From Planctomycetaceae bacterium UBA6163 (lineage in GTDB: Bacteria; Planctomycetota; Planctomycetia; Pirellulales; Pirellulaceae), in the NCBI GenBank assembly GCA_002428205.1, contig DIUH01000128.1:1345-17655 (forward strand): 16,311 bases of DNA, given 5' to 3'. The notes under the pieces were generated by a model, which worked only from the letters and a program-made list of their open reading frames with translations, did not search any database and was not told the origin of the DNA. Positions 6,634 to 15,477 of this stretch are shown piece by piece. How positions within the stretch are numbered: the first letter of the stretch is position 1; each line of letters opens with the position of its first letter. A program made the translations under genes and the position numbers.

Positions 6634-6993
6634 ATGATCACCGGTCCCACGATTGTCCGGCTTGATGAGCTGGCGCCGACGAACTGTCCCTGTGGGACCG
6701 CCCGACGTGCATTTGCAGATCGGCCTGAATTACCCGCGACAGTTCACCTGACTGAAATCACTTGCGACGCCCGGACTCATTATCATCGAATCCAGACAGA
6801 GGTTTACGTGGTTCTGAAGTGTGCACCGGATGCGGCCATCGAGCTTGATGGCGTATTGCACCCCGTTTCCCCGCTGTCGGCTATTCTGATTCCGCCAGGT
6901 GTCCGGCATCGTGGTGTCGGTGAGATGTCGGTATTGATCTATTGCGCGCCGAAGTTTGACCCAGCGGATGAGTTTTTCGACGAGTCTGTGTAA
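6634..6993 (+). CDS. Small cupin-domain protein
   Basis: This is a 119-aa single-domain cupin. Motif 1 is H49-Y-H51 with E56 (HxH followed by E), and motif 2 is PPGVRH, giving H92. Together these form the usual 3-His/1-Glu metal site of the conserved beta-barrel. The C-terminus ends in an acidic tail after FDPADEFF. Cupins of this size include isomerases, dioxygenases and sugar-binding proteins; nothing here tells which. An N-terminal CPC (C18, C20) is unusual. I chose ATG 6634 because residues from an earlier in-frame start (6571) do not look cupin-like. The gene stands alone with no linked pathway genes. Confidence 0.8.
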   Translation: MITGPTIVRLDELAPTNCPCGTARRAFADRPELPATVHLTEITCDARTHYHRIQTEVYVVLKCAPDAAIELDGVLHPVSPLSAILIPPGVRHRGVGEMSVLIYCAPKFDPADEFFDESV

Positions 6994-7424
6994 CCGATCG
7001 CTGGCGGATTTATCGGTTTTCGATGCTCAATTCTCGGCAAACATCCGTCCAAGTCCCAGCCATGCCTCCTTCGGGTGGGTGCTGTTTTCCACAGAGGAAG
7101 GTTATCATTGGCGGTGATTCTGGTAAAATAAGCGGGTCGGGTCGTGTTTTGCGATCGACCAGACTGTTTTGCTTGGCGGTGTGATCAGTCCTATCGCCAC
7201 ATTTTTGCATCTGCCAAAATGTTCGCCGGTGAGGGCTGCGCCGATTTCGGGTGGCATTGCCATATTCGTCAAACTTCCCGCACTCTACGCTCGCTTCCAC
7301 TCAATTCGCATTGGTCTGCTCGCAACGCACTGGTTGTCGTTTTGTTGACCATGGCCGTCGGCTTGTGATTGACCGACGTTTCGCGCAACGAAGGCGGGTT
7401 CTGCGTTTTAAAGTCGATTCCTTT
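6994..7424. other. 431-bp spacer between cupin and propeller genes
   Basis: No gene is supported. A plus-strand frame in line with the propeller is open from 7251, but its residues lack protein-like character, and the signal sequence begins at 7425. I see no clear promoter boxes, terminator or repeat. Confidence 0.4.
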
Positions 7425-9275
7425 ATGTCAGAAAAGAAACATTCTCCGCTCACGCTCGTCTTTTTGGCGATCGTTGCAGGCTCGGTCGCGTCATCAGTCT
7501 TTGCCGGATGCGGCGATGGCATGGCGGAACTTCCTGCCGTGGCCACCGAGTCGCCAGTGGCCGATTTGAGCGATCATTCGCCAGCGCCAAACCTTCGTCG
7601 TGAATTCGATCCCGTTCGGTTTGTCGCAACGACCGCCCAGCCCGCCGTGCAACCGCCTCCCGCAGGCGACTGGCCACAACTGGGCGGTTCATCGCTGCGA
7701 AACAATGCACCCCAAACCGACCCGTTGCCGCAAACTTGGAACGTCGGCAAGTTCGATCGACGCACCGGAGCGTGGGACAAGACGACGGCCGAGAATATTC
7801 GCTGGGTTGCCAATCTCGGCAGCCAAACGTATGGCAATCCGGTCGTCGCCGGTGACAAGGTGTTTGTCGGCACCAACAACGGTTCAGGCTACCTCGATCG
7901 TTTTTCGGCCGAAACCGACCTCGGTTGCCTGCTGGCTTTCGATCGGGCCACCGGAGAATTCCTGTGGCAGCACAGCAGCGAAAAGCTCGCATCGGGACGT
8001 GTTCACGATTGGCCACTGCAAGGGATTTGCAGCACGCCACTGGTTGAAGGAAATCGGCTGTGGTTTGTGACCAGCCGCGGCGAAGTTCGCTGTCTGGACA
8101 CCGAAGGCTTTCGTGACGGCAAGGACGACGGCTTGGCACAACTGCCCGAGATCGTCGCCAACCCAAAGGAAGCCGATGTGATTTGGGTTTATGACATGAT
8201 GGACCAGCTTGGCGTCAGCCAACGGAACATGGCGGCCAGCAGCGTGACCGTGCTGGGCGATCTGTTGTTCGTCAACACCGGCAACGGGACGGGCGAATCG
8301 GGCGAGGAATTGCCGGCACCCGATGCCCCCAGCTTCCTCTGTCTCGATAAATCGACTGGCGAATTGGTGTGGGCCGACAATTCGCCCGGGAAAAACATCC
8401 TGCACGGCCAGTGGTCCAGCCCCGCTGTGGGCGTAATCGATGGTGTCGCCCAGGCGATTTTTGCCGGCGGCGATGGCTATATCTACAGCTTCCAGGCCGA
8501 TCGCGGCGTCGATGGTAAACCGACCCTGTTATGGAAGTTCGATTGCAACCCGAAAGAGTCGGTATGGTCGATCGCTGGCGACGGCGACCGCAATTACATC
8601 ATCGGAACACCCGTGATTTACGGCGATAACGTCTACGTCGCTGTGGGGATGGACCCCGAACTGGGTGAAGGCGAAGGTTGTTTGTGGTGCATCGCAGCGA
8701 CACGGCGTGGTGATGTGTCGCCCGAACTGGCGGTGCGAGTCGAAGGGGGAAATCAAGTTCCGATCGAGCATAAGATTCCCCAGGCGGTCGATCCTGGCAA
8801 AGGCGAGCTTGCGATCACCAATCCGAACTCGGCGGCGCTGTGGAAGTACACAGGATCGGACCTCGATGGTGATGGCAAGCTGGGGTTCGAAGAAACGCTG
8901 CATCGAACGCTCGGTACGGTCGTGATCAAGAACGACTTGCTTTATGTGGTCGATTTGGCAGGGATTTTGCACTGTGTCGATATCACAACGGGGAAAAGCG
9001 GCAGCCTGGGCAAAGCAAACGCTCACTTCACCGCCGACCTGCTGGCACAAACCTGGAGCAGTCCCCTGGTCGCCGACGAGCGTCTGTTCGTGGCCGATGA
9101 GGATGGTGATATCGCGATTTTTTCGCTCGGTGCAGAGGCCAGCGAACCGATCGACGAGATCAACCTGGGTACCAGTTTGTACACCACCCCGGTTGCCGCC
9201 GGAGATACGCTGTACATCAGCGGCCGCGACAAATTGTTCGCGATCGGCTTCCCCAATGATGCAGACAAGCGTTAG
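7425..9275 (+). CDS. Exported PQQ-like beta-propeller protein with EF-hand loop
   Basis: This 616-aa protein begins with a Lys-rich n-region and a hydrophobic segment (10-27), then FAGC (C29), close to a lipobox, so it may be an exported lipoprotein. Pro/Ala-rich linker residues (30-85) precede a propeller of BamB/PQQ-dehydrogenase type. Blades repeat the pattern of a product such as GNPVVAGDKVFVGTNNG followed by LLAFDRATGEFLW; others include GELVWADNS, SSPLVADERLFVADEDGDI and TTPVAAGDTLYISGRDKL. At residues 479-490 it has a canonical EF-hand loop (D-L-D-G-D-G-K-L-G-F-E-E) inserted in a blade. The in-frame extension to 7251 is rejected. Cofactor ligands for real PQQ catalysis are not evident, so a scaffold or binding role is as likely as an enzyme. 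It is monocistronic, with a hairpin after the stop. Confidence 0.85.
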   Translation: MSEKKHSPLTLVFLAIVAGSVASSVFAGCGDGMAELPAVATESPVADLSDHSPAPNLRREFDPVRFVATTAQPAVQPPPAGDWPQLGGSSLRNNAPQTDPLPQTWNVGKFDRRTGAWDKTTAENIRWVANLGSQTYGNPVVAGDKVFVGTNNGSGYLDRFSAETDLGCLLAFDRATGEFLWQHSSEKLASGRVHDWPLQGICSTPLVEGNRLWFVTSRGEVRCLDTEGFRDGKDDGLAQLPEIVANPKEADVIWVYDMMDQLGVSQRNMAASSVTVLGDLLFVNTGNGTGESGEELPAPDAPSFLCLDKSTGELVWADNSPGKNILHGQWSSPAVGVIDGVAQAIFAGGDGYIYSFQADRGVDGKPTLLWKFDCNPKESVWSIAGDGDRNYIIGTPVIYGDNVYVAVGMDPELGEGEGCLWCIAATRRGDVSPELAVRVEGGNQVPIEHKIPQAVDPGKGELAITNPNSAALWKYTGSDLDGDGKLGFEETLHRTLGTVVIKNDLLYVVDLAGILHCVDITTGKSGSLGKANAHFTADLLAQTWSSPLVADERLFVADEDGDIAIFSLGAEASEPIDEINLGTSLYTTPVAAGDTLYISGRDKLFAIGFPNDADKR

Positions 9276-9282
9276 CATTCGC

Positions 9283-9304
9283 GGCACGGATACGGTTCCG
9301 TGCC
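9283..9304 (+). terminator. Perfect hairpin after the propeller gene, candidate terminator
   Basis: Eight-base perfect arms (GGCACGGA at 9283-9290, TCCGTGCC at 9297-9304) flank a 6-nt loop, 7 nt after the stop. No T-tract follows, so it is at best an atypical terminator or an mRNA 3' stabiliser. Confidence 0.45.
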
Positions 9305-9386
9305 CGACTCAACGGCGCGGATAATGTCTAAACCGTCGAACTGAACGTTCGGTTGGCGGGCGTTTCCTATCGATTTCGGAAATCCG

Positions 9387-9779
9387 ATGACAAAAGTAGT
9401 GATTGATTGCGGTAACTGTGGCCCCGATTACAACGCGATTCGCAAATTGATGCAGTCGCAATTCGAAGCCGTCGTCGTCCAGACGCACGGCCTTGAAGAT
9501 ACCCTCGAACAACTCGCCCAGCGTCCGGTTGATCTGATCACCGTCAACCGTAAACTCGACCGTGATTACTCCGATGGCATCGAAGTGATCCGCGGTATCA
9601 AAGCTGACTCGCGTTTCACGTCGATCCCCGTGATGTTGATCACCAATTACGACGAATACCAGCAGGAAGCGATCCAAGCGGGCGCTGTGCGTGGTTTCGG
9701 AAAACTGTCTGTTAATGATCCATCAACCGTACGTTTGCTCGAACCGATTCTCGGCTCGGCCAAACACGCCGCAACCTAA
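9387..9779 (+). CDS. Receiver-like protein lacking the phospho-acceptor Asp
   Basis: This 130-aa protein is a single receiver (CheY-like) domain by its alpha/beta pattern: strand 1 KVVIDCG, strand 3 VDLITVN, the helix after DGIEVIRGIKA, strand 4 SIPVMLITN, and AGAVRGFGKLSV as strand 5. The residue that should be the phosphorylated Asp is N54 (VDLITVN versus the usual DLILLD). The acidic pair of strand 1 is reduced to D7, while T86 and K106 are kept. It is therefore a probable pseudo-receiver acting by protein contact rather than phosphotransfer. The start is ATG 9387 with GGA upstream. It is followed by a thioredoxin-fold gene 11 nt downstream whose SD overlaps this stop, so the two are probably cotranscribed. 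No kinase or output gene is adjacent. Confidence 0.8.
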   Translation: MTKVVIDCGNCGPDYNAIRKLMQSQFEAVVVQTHGLEDTLEQLAQRPVDLITVNRKLDRDYSDGIEVIRGIKADSRFTSIPVMLITNYDEYQQEAIQAGAVRGFGKLSVNDPSTVRLLEPILGSAKHAAT

Positions 9780-9784
9780 GGAGG
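9778..9784 (+). promoter_or_regulatory. Consensus Shine-Dalgarno of the thioredoxin-fold gene
   Basis: AAGGAGG, 6 nt before ATG 9791, overlaps the TAA (9777-9779) of the receiver gene. It is the strongest SD in the window and suggests coupled, high-level translation. Confidence 0.85.
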
Positions 9785-9790
9785 ATTCTT

Positions 9791-10384
9791 ATGGTCCGCA
9801 CCGAATCGACCATGTTGCCCCTGGGCACCCAAGCCCCCGATTTTTCACTCGTTGATACCGATGGCCAAACGGTTTCGCGAACCGATTTTGTCGGCAAGCA
9901 AGGGCTGTTGGTGGTCTTCCTTTGCAACCACTGTCCTTATGTGAAACATGTCGCGGATGAACTAAAGCGAATTGCCGACGATTACCTGCCCAAAGGTATC
10001 GCCGTTGTCGGTATCAGCAGCAACGATGTCGCCACTTATCCTGACGACTCACCCGAAAAAATGAAGGAAGAAAAGGCGGCGAGGGGTTATGCGTTCCCCT
10101 ATCTGTTTGATCCCACTCAACAAGTGGCAAAGGATTACCACGCCGCATGCACGCCCGACTTCTTCCTCTTTGACAGCGATCACAAACTGGTCTATCGCGG
10201 CCAGATGGATGACAGTCGCCCCAAGAGCGACAAACCGGTGACGGGCGCCGATCTGCGGCTGGCGATCGATACATTGCTCGCTGGTAAACCACCGCTGGAT
10301 CGCCAAGTGCCCAGCCTCGGTTGCAACATCAAGTGGATCGAAGGTTCCGAACCGCAATACTTCGCCGCATCATCCAAGTCATAA
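9791..10384 (+). CDS. Thioredoxin-fold (AhpC/TSA-Redoxin) family protein
   Basis: This 197-aa protein is cytosolic, with no signal peptide. It opens with the redoxin N-motif LGTQAPDFSLVDTDG. Strand LLVVFLCNHCPYVKH carries a CxxC (C45-N-H-C48) at the redox position. AVVGISSND follows, then FPYLFDPTQQVAKDY, CTPDFFLFD (the cis-Pro region) and LVYRGQMDD. The C-terminal SLGCNIKW block is typical of a widespread thioredoxin-family subfamily of this length. It probably catalyses thiol-disulfide exchange or peroxide reduction; the substrate is unknown. It pairs with the upstream Asp-less receiver gene and converges on the sulfatase with a 19-bp gap. Confidence 0.88.
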   Translation: MVRTESTMLPLGTQAPDFSLVDTDGQTVSRTDFVGKQGLLVVFLCNHCPYVKHVADELKRIADDYLPKGIAVVGISSNDVATYPDDSPEKMKEEKAARGYAFPYLFDPTQQVAKDYHAACTPDFFLFDSDHKLVYRGQMDDSRPKSDKPVTGADLRLAIDTLLAGKPPLDRQVPSLGCNIKWIEGSEPQYFAASSKS

Positions 10385-10403
10385 GATTTGGCAATCTCGC
10401 TTA

Positions 10404-11978
10404 TCAATCGCGGATGTTCACATCGCCCCAGTTTTTCTGGGGCTCGCCGGGTGTGCTGCGGCCGTCGCGAACCACTTTTCTAAGCAGTTCCAATAGTTCC
10501 TTGGCAACCGCCGGTTGATCTTCGATCCGGTTATCCCGCTCGCCTAAATCGGCGGCCAAGTCATACAGTTGCCGCTCGGGCAAGTTTGCCGCCTTGGGGC
10601 TTTTGGGCCGCGGATCGCTCCAGCCGCCTGAATCGGGGCACAGCAACAGTTTCCAATTCCCTTGGCGAATGGCGAACGAGCCGTTGATGGAATGCGACAC
10701 CAGGTGGTCACGAATCGGCTTCGTAGCCGCCGCGCCAGTAAACTCGGGTGCGAAACTGAAGCTGTCTTCGGCGGCGCTGTCCGGTATCGGCTGGCCGATC
10801 AAATCCGCGACGGTCGCAAAGATGTCCGTCAAACAGGCCAGTTGCGACGACACGGCCCCCGACAATTTTGACTTCGGATAATGCACCACCAGCGGTACAC
10901 GGTGTCCGCCTTCGAACAGGTCGGCCTTGTGGCCACGCAGCGGACCACTGGGGAAATGATCATGTCGGGCCAGTTCTTCAAACTTTGCCTGAGGCGAACA
11001 ACCGTTGTCGCTGGTCACGATGACAAGCGTGTTTTGATCGACTCCCGCTTGCCGCAATGCCGCCATGATTTCACCGATCGCGGCATCGGTCTGCATTACA
11101 AAGTCGGCATAAGGATTGATCTCGCTTTTGCCCCGCCAATCGCCAGTCGGCAGGATCGGTGTGTGGGGCGACGCTAGCGGTATGTATAAGAAAAACGGTT
11201 TCGGTGCTTGGCCATCGACAGCGCGATGACGCTGAATCACTTCGATCGATTTCTTAGTCACCATCGGCAACACATCTGCGGCGTCAAAACCAGGAGCCGT
11301 CGGACCTTTGCGAGTTCGACCGCCGTCTTCACGATCATCCATCATGAAAAACTCGCGGTCCTCGGTCGGCAATTCGGTGACCCGAGCGTTTTCGATATAA
11401 GCATAGGGAACCATATCGAGCGACGCGCTGATGCCAAAGAAATAATCGAATCCGACCGCACCTGGACCGTTGGTGATCGGTCGATCGTAATGGACATTGA
11501 AAACTTGGTCACGTGGTTCGATGCCCAACCGAGTCACCTGTTTGCCGGGCTTAAGTTCCCAATCCATTCCCAAGTGCCATTTGCCGACGCAGGCGGTACT
11601 GTAACCGTGACCTTTCAGGAACGATGCCAAGGTCGCTCGATCGGCTTCGATCAACCGCGGGCTCAAACCGCCCAAGACGCTCTGCTTCAACGGTGACCGC
11701 CAACAGTACCGCCCGGTCAAAAGTCCATACCGCGTTGGCGTGCAGACCGACGACGGGCTGTGAGCGTCGGTGAACCGAAAGCCCGATTGGGCCAGTTTGT
11801 CGATGTTGGGCGTTGCTATTTTCCCGCCGTAGGCCGATACATCGGCGTAACCGAGGTCGTCCGCCAGGATCACGATCACGTTGGGCCGCTGGTCGGCAAA
11901 AACCGCCACGCATTGGTTAGAGAGGATTGCCAGAAGTGTTCCAAGCAGTAACCGCCATCCCAATTTTCCCTTCAGCAT
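10404..11978 (-). CDS. Type I sulfatase, exported
   Basis: This enzyme hydrolyses sulfate esters, probably on a sulfated polysaccharide or glycan. It is 524 aa from ATG 11978. A signal peptide (K-R start, hydrophobic 9-27, cleavage likely after VFA at about 28) is followed by RPNVIVILADDLGYADV with the metal ligands D40 and D41. C79 in CTPTR (CxPxR) is the residue converted to formylglycine and needs an anaerobic or FGE-type maturation enzyme, not in this window. R83, K133 and H135 (GKWHLG), H272, D324-N325 (TSDNG) and K351 complete the usual active site. An in-frame start at 12110 would add 44 residues without a signal and lacks the SD. The gene is divergent from the kinase and alone. Sulfatases are numerous in marine planctomycetes; I cannot name the substrate. 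Confidence 0.95.
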   Translation of the reverse strand: MLKGKLGWRLLLGTLLAILSNQCVAVFADQRPNVIVILADDLGYADVSAYGGKIATPNIDKLAQSGFRFTDAHSPSSVCTPTRYGLLTGRYCWRSPLKQSVLGGLSPRLIEADRATLASFLKGHGYSTACVGKWHLGMDWELKPGKQVTRLGIEPRDQVFNVHYDRPITNGPGAVGFDYFFGISASLDMVPYAYIENARVTELPTEDREFFMMDDREDGGRTRKGPTAPGFDAADVLPMVTKKSIEVIQRHRAVDGQAPKPFFLYIPLASPHTPILPTGDWRGKSEINPYADFVMQTDAAIGEIMAALRQAGVDQNTLVIVTSDNGCSPQAKFEELARHDHFPSGPLRGHKADLFEGGHRVPLVVHYPKSKLSGAVSSQLACLTDIFATVADLIGQPIPDSAAEDSFSFAPEFTGAAATKPIRDHLVSHSINGSFAIRQGNWKLLLCPDSGGWSDPRPKSPKAANLPERQLYDLAADLGERDNRIEDQPAVAKELLELLRKVVRDGRSTPGEPQKNWGDVNIRD

Positions 11979-12261
11979 CTGTTTCTCTCCACCGTTTTTT
12001 TGATGTTCAGTATTCGCCTTTCGATTGTACTCGGGTTGCTGGACAATGGTGTCGCGGTCCGCTTTCCCGGGAGCAATCGCTTGCGCTGTGACGCGTCGTG
12101 ATGGCTTCAAAAAACGTTACTCGTAGGTGAAATCACAAAAACCGACGGAAACAATTCTCGAAACAACCGATCCTCGTTAAACTAGATCCGCTCGTCTCCC
12201 CCATGGCGTCAAAACAGCGTCGCTAGAAGGCTGCCCTTTCGCGATAAGTCACCGAAGTTCG
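11979..12261. other. Divergent intergenic region between sulfatase and kinase
   Basis: The 283-bp region separates divergent genes, so both promoters should lie here. I see no clear consensus boxes and no credible coding frame. The reading frame of the sulfatase is open into it, to 12110, but without protein-like content. Confidence 0.4.
11985..11990 (-). promoter_or_regulatory. SD deciding the sulfatase start
   Basis: On the minus strand GGAGAG ends 6 nt before ATG 11978. It settles this start over the ATG at 12110, because the signal peptide begins directly after it. Confidence 0.75.
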
Positions 12262-15200
12262 ATGCACGTACCATCTGAATCTGATCAAAATGCCGCCCAA
12301 CCTACGCACGAACCTCCCGCAGTGCTAGAAAGCATTCCCCTTGATTCTGAATTGCCCACTGCACCGTTATGGGAACGGATTGACGGCGACAGTCAAGAAC
12401 CGGCCACGGTATCAAGTTCCGTGTCATCGTCCGCTGGCGGACTGATCACCGATGGTTTTCCGGTCAGTGCCAATCTGGCCCAACGTTTCGTTCAACACGA
12501 GCAACTCGGCCGAGGCGGTTTCGGTTCCGTCTACCGTGCCTATGATCGCCAACTCGATCGCTTCGTCGCCATCAAGGTTCCGCATATTAACTCGCTCAAT
12601 CGCGAGCGCATCCATAAACGGGTCGCCCGCGAAGCGACCGCTACGGCGAGACTCCGCCATCCGAACATCGTCACGCTTTTTGATTTCATCCGTACCGATG
12701 ACCATTCGCTGTTAGTCAACGAGCTGATCGAAGGCGAAACACTCACTCAATTGATTAAAAAACACCCTGGTGGGTGCGACTTCCGGGTTGCCGCCGCGAT
12801 CGTCCAGCGGATTGCCAGCGCGGTCCAGCACGCTCATGACCAAAGCGTCCTGCATCGTGACATCAAGCCATCGAACATTATGCTCGATAAAACACAAGTT
12901 GATGGAGAACTGCCCTATTGCCCCCGCTTAACCGATTTCGGCTTGGCGACGATCTTGCGAGATAGTGACAGTGAAGGCCAATCGGAAATTCAAACCGAAG
13001 CGATTGGCACCTGGCACTACACGCCGCCGGAAATGATCCGCAACAACTTTGACGGCCATACACCCACCTGTGACATCTATTCATTGGGCGTTGTCCTGTA
13101 TGAATTGATTGCCGGCACTCGTCCCTTTCAAGCGGCGACCTTGGCCGACTTGTTGCCAAAAGTTTGTAATGGCGACTTCTTGTCTCCCCGAGCAATTCGC
13201 AACGAGGTGCCACGCGATTTAGAAGCGATCTGTTTGCGCTGCATGGCGCGAAATCCCTCGACTCGCTATCCGACAGCGGCCAGCCTGTCTGATGACCTGC
13301 TGCGTTTTCTCGCCGGTGAAATCGTGCTGGCCCGCTTGCCCGACCGCAGCGAGCGATTCTTTCGCTGGATACGTCGCAACCCGACTCCCGCCGCCATCGC
13401 TGCCGTTTCGGCCCTCGCATTGGTCGTCGTTTTCATCGTCATCGCTGCTACCAACCGCCAGTTGTTTAAACTGAACTCGGAACTCGAGTCGATGAATACG
13501 CAATTGCAAACGGCACTCAGCACTACACGAAAGACTCTCTATGAGTACGAACAATCCAACTATGTGACTGACTTAGCAAACGCATCCAATGCGATCCGGC
13601 AATCTCACTTGCGTGATGCCCGAACACTGCTCAGCCGATATTCCGATGCACAACCACTTTCACATCATCGCGACATCGAATGGGACCACAATCGCCATCT
13701 GATATCTAAATCGCCGACCGTGCTTTGGAAAAGTGATCGTCCGCTTTATTACCTTTGCGAAGCCGGCGACTTCTATTGCACCGCTGGCGCCGCTAGCGAA
13801 ATCGTGATGATTGATCGCACCACCGGCGCAACGGCAAGAACAATGCCGACTTGGCAAAAGGATATCAACTCGCTGGTGTTTGACGCTGAACATGATCTGA
13901 TTTGGTCGTCCGGCGACGACGGATCGATTCATGCTTATGATTTCCAGAAACTAAAGCAAACTTACAATACCCAGGCCTTTGACGCAGAGCGGGCTTATGA
14001 TATGGCCAGCTTTCCGGAACTCAAACGCATCGCCTGCTTAAGCAGTCATGGCAGCATAGCAATCCTGGATACAACGTCAGGCAAGGTGGTCGGTTATCTG
14101 GAAAAATTCGAGCACGAAGCGACTTCGATCGCCAGAGTCGACTCTCATAGAATCGCCGTCGGAGACAAGGGCGGGCGGATCCGCATTTTTGACGTCTCCA
14201 GCTTTATGGTCGATCACGAGATGCGGTTCGAAGATTCTAGTCCTGTTGGGGTAATGGCAAGAGATCCTGTTCGTGATTGGCTGTGGATTTTGATAGGCAA
14301 TACCGTTCGCATTCTTAATCTCGAAACGATGCGCGTCATGCAGCAATACAAAACATCCGACGAGGCAATGAATATCGCACACAACGCCGCTGACCAGTCG
14401 ACCGTAATCGCACTTCGTGGTGGCGTCTTTCACCGCTTTCACGCCACCGACGACGCCGAACTGATCGAGGTCGACCAATGGGTCAACGAAGGGCAACGAA
14501 TCTACTATTCGACGTTTGACACCCAAAGCGGCAATCTGCTGACCGTGGGAGCCAGCGGTGACGTTCTAACCTGGAAGCCGCGCCCGCTCGCACGCACCGA
14601 GTTTGATGCCCAGGCCGCCTCGCCAATGCCCGAAGGGGTCTATTCCTTCCAACTCGTCCCCGGACCGTCCGGCCAGTGGCCAGTGGTGGTGGTTGAACAT
14701 TTCAAGACGTTATTTCGCCTCGATACTGAAACCGCATCCCTCTCCACCATCGGCTTCGCAGACCGCGTCGTTCGTAAGTTTGCTGTTATCGATGAACATC
14801 GCTTAGCCATTCCAAACCAGCAGTCCGCACAAAGTATTTTTGATCAACGGTCGAATGCTTTTACGAAACTGCCGATTCCTTCGGTTAACGGATTTTCTTT
14901 TGTCCTCGCAGGGCATTGGCTCGCCGATACCGATATCCCGGCAAACCTAATCCGCGTGGTCGATCTGCAGGATCCGCGGGAAACCCTTGAGTTAAATGCG
15001 TACAATCCGACTTCTGCCTGCATCGCACCTCGCAACCGAAAGATTTTTTGGAATAGCAACAATTCGGTCATGGTCCGGTCGCTCGACGTAAGCGAACCCG
15101 AAACGGTTCTGGAAATCTTTTCTCGCAATCCTTGGCTTCTGCATCTTTCACCAGACGAAAGCCTGCTCGCCATTGGTTTAAGCGATCGAGAGGTTTATCT

Positions 15201-15477
15201 GTGGGACTGGCGTGGGAAGAAACGCGTCGGCCCCGTCATGATGCATGAAGGGCAAGTCCACGCGATCGCTTTTTCGCCCGGCGGACGAACGTTGTTGTCC
15301 ATCGATGATTCCGCAACCCTGCGATTTTGGAACATCACAACCGGCCAACAAGTGTCGCAAACCAATCTTGGAATCTCACCAGACAGCGTCATCAAGCGAG
15401 CAAAATTCACGCCAGACGGCAGTTTCATCGTAGTGTTGCACGACGTCAGCAAGATCACAACCGTTCGAATCCGCTAA
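12262..15477 (+). CDS. Ser/Thr protein kinase with transmembrane helix and WD40-like propeller
   Basis: This 1071-aa protein starts with a disordered, Ser/Pro-rich region (1-75). A Hanks-type kinase domain follows (about 77-350): GRGGFGSV glycine loop (83-90), K105 in VAIKV, E124, catalytic HRDIKPSN (198-205), DFG (225-227), TPPE instead of APE (254-257), D271 and R335. All catalytic residues are present, so it is probably active. One TM helix lies at about 377-396 and puts the kinase in the cytoplasm. A coiled-coil linker follows (about 400-470, E/Q/L-rich). The C-terminal half (about 490-1071) has repeats ending in W-x-[SD] or F-D/W-N, such as LIWSSGDDGSIHAYD, VYLWDWRGKK and LRFWNITTG, consistent with a degenerate WD40 propeller on the other side of the membrane. 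The architecture is common in planctomycetes. The input is unknown. Its stop overlaps the convergent next gene by 4 nt. Confidence 0.9.
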   Translation: MHVPSESDQNAAQPTHEPPAVLESIPLDSELPTAPLWERIDGDSQEPATVSSSVSSSAGGLITDGFPVSANLAQRFVQHEQLGRGGFGSVYRAYDRQLDRFVAIKVPHINSLNRERIHKRVAREATATARLRHPNIVTLFDFIRTDDHSLLVNELIEGETLTQLIKKHPGGCDFRVAAAIVQRIASAVQHAHDQSVLHRDIKPSNIMLDKTQVDGELPYCPRLTDFGLATILRDSDSEGQSEIQTEAIGTWHYTPPEMIRNNFDGHTPTCDIYSLGVVLYELIAGTRPFQAATLADLLPKVCNGDFLSPRAIRNEVPRDLEAICLRCMARNPSTRYPTAASLSDDLLRFLAGEIVLARLPDRSERFFRWIRRNPTPAAIAAVSALALVVVFIVIAATNRQLFKLNSELESMNTQLQTALSTTRKTLYEYEQSNYVTDLANASNAIRQSHLRDARTLLSRYSDAQPLSHHRDIEWDHNRHLISKSPTVLWKSDRPLYYLCEAGDFYCTAGAASEIVMIDRTTGATARTMPTWQKDINSLVFDAEHDLIWSSGDDGSIHAYDFQKLKQTYNTQAFDAERAYDMASFPELKRIACLSSHGSIAILDTTSGKVVGYLEKFEHEATSIARVDSHRIAVGDKGGRIRIFDVSSFMVDHEMRFEDSSPVGVMARDPVRDWLWILIGNTVRILNLETMRVMQQYKTSDEAMNIAHNAADQSTVIALRGGVFHRFHATDDAELIEVDQWVNEGQRIYYSTFDTQSGNLLTVGASGDVLTWKPRPLARTEFDAQAASPMPEGVYSFQLVPGPSGQWPVVVVEHFKTLFRLDTETASLSTIGFADRVVRKFAVIDEHRLAIPNQQSAQSIFDQRSNAFTKLPIPSVNGFSFVLAGHWLADTDIPANLIRVVDLQDPRETLELNAYNPTSACIAPRNRKIFWNSNNSVMVRSLDVSEPETVLEIFSRNPWLLHLSPDESLLAIGLSDREVYLWDWRGKKRVGPVMMHEGQVHAIAFSPGGRTLLSIDDSATLRFWNITTGQQVSQTNLGISPDSVIKRAKFTPDGSFIVVLHDVSKITTVRIR

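Noticed and set aside
7251..7424. N-terminal extension of the propeller protein by 58 residues
   Set aside because: The residues are Arg-rich and unstructured, and a proper signal sequence begins at ATG 7425.
11979..12110. N-terminal extension of the sulfatase by 44 residues
   Set aside because: It would bury the signal peptide, and the SD GGAGAG precedes ATG 11978 instead.
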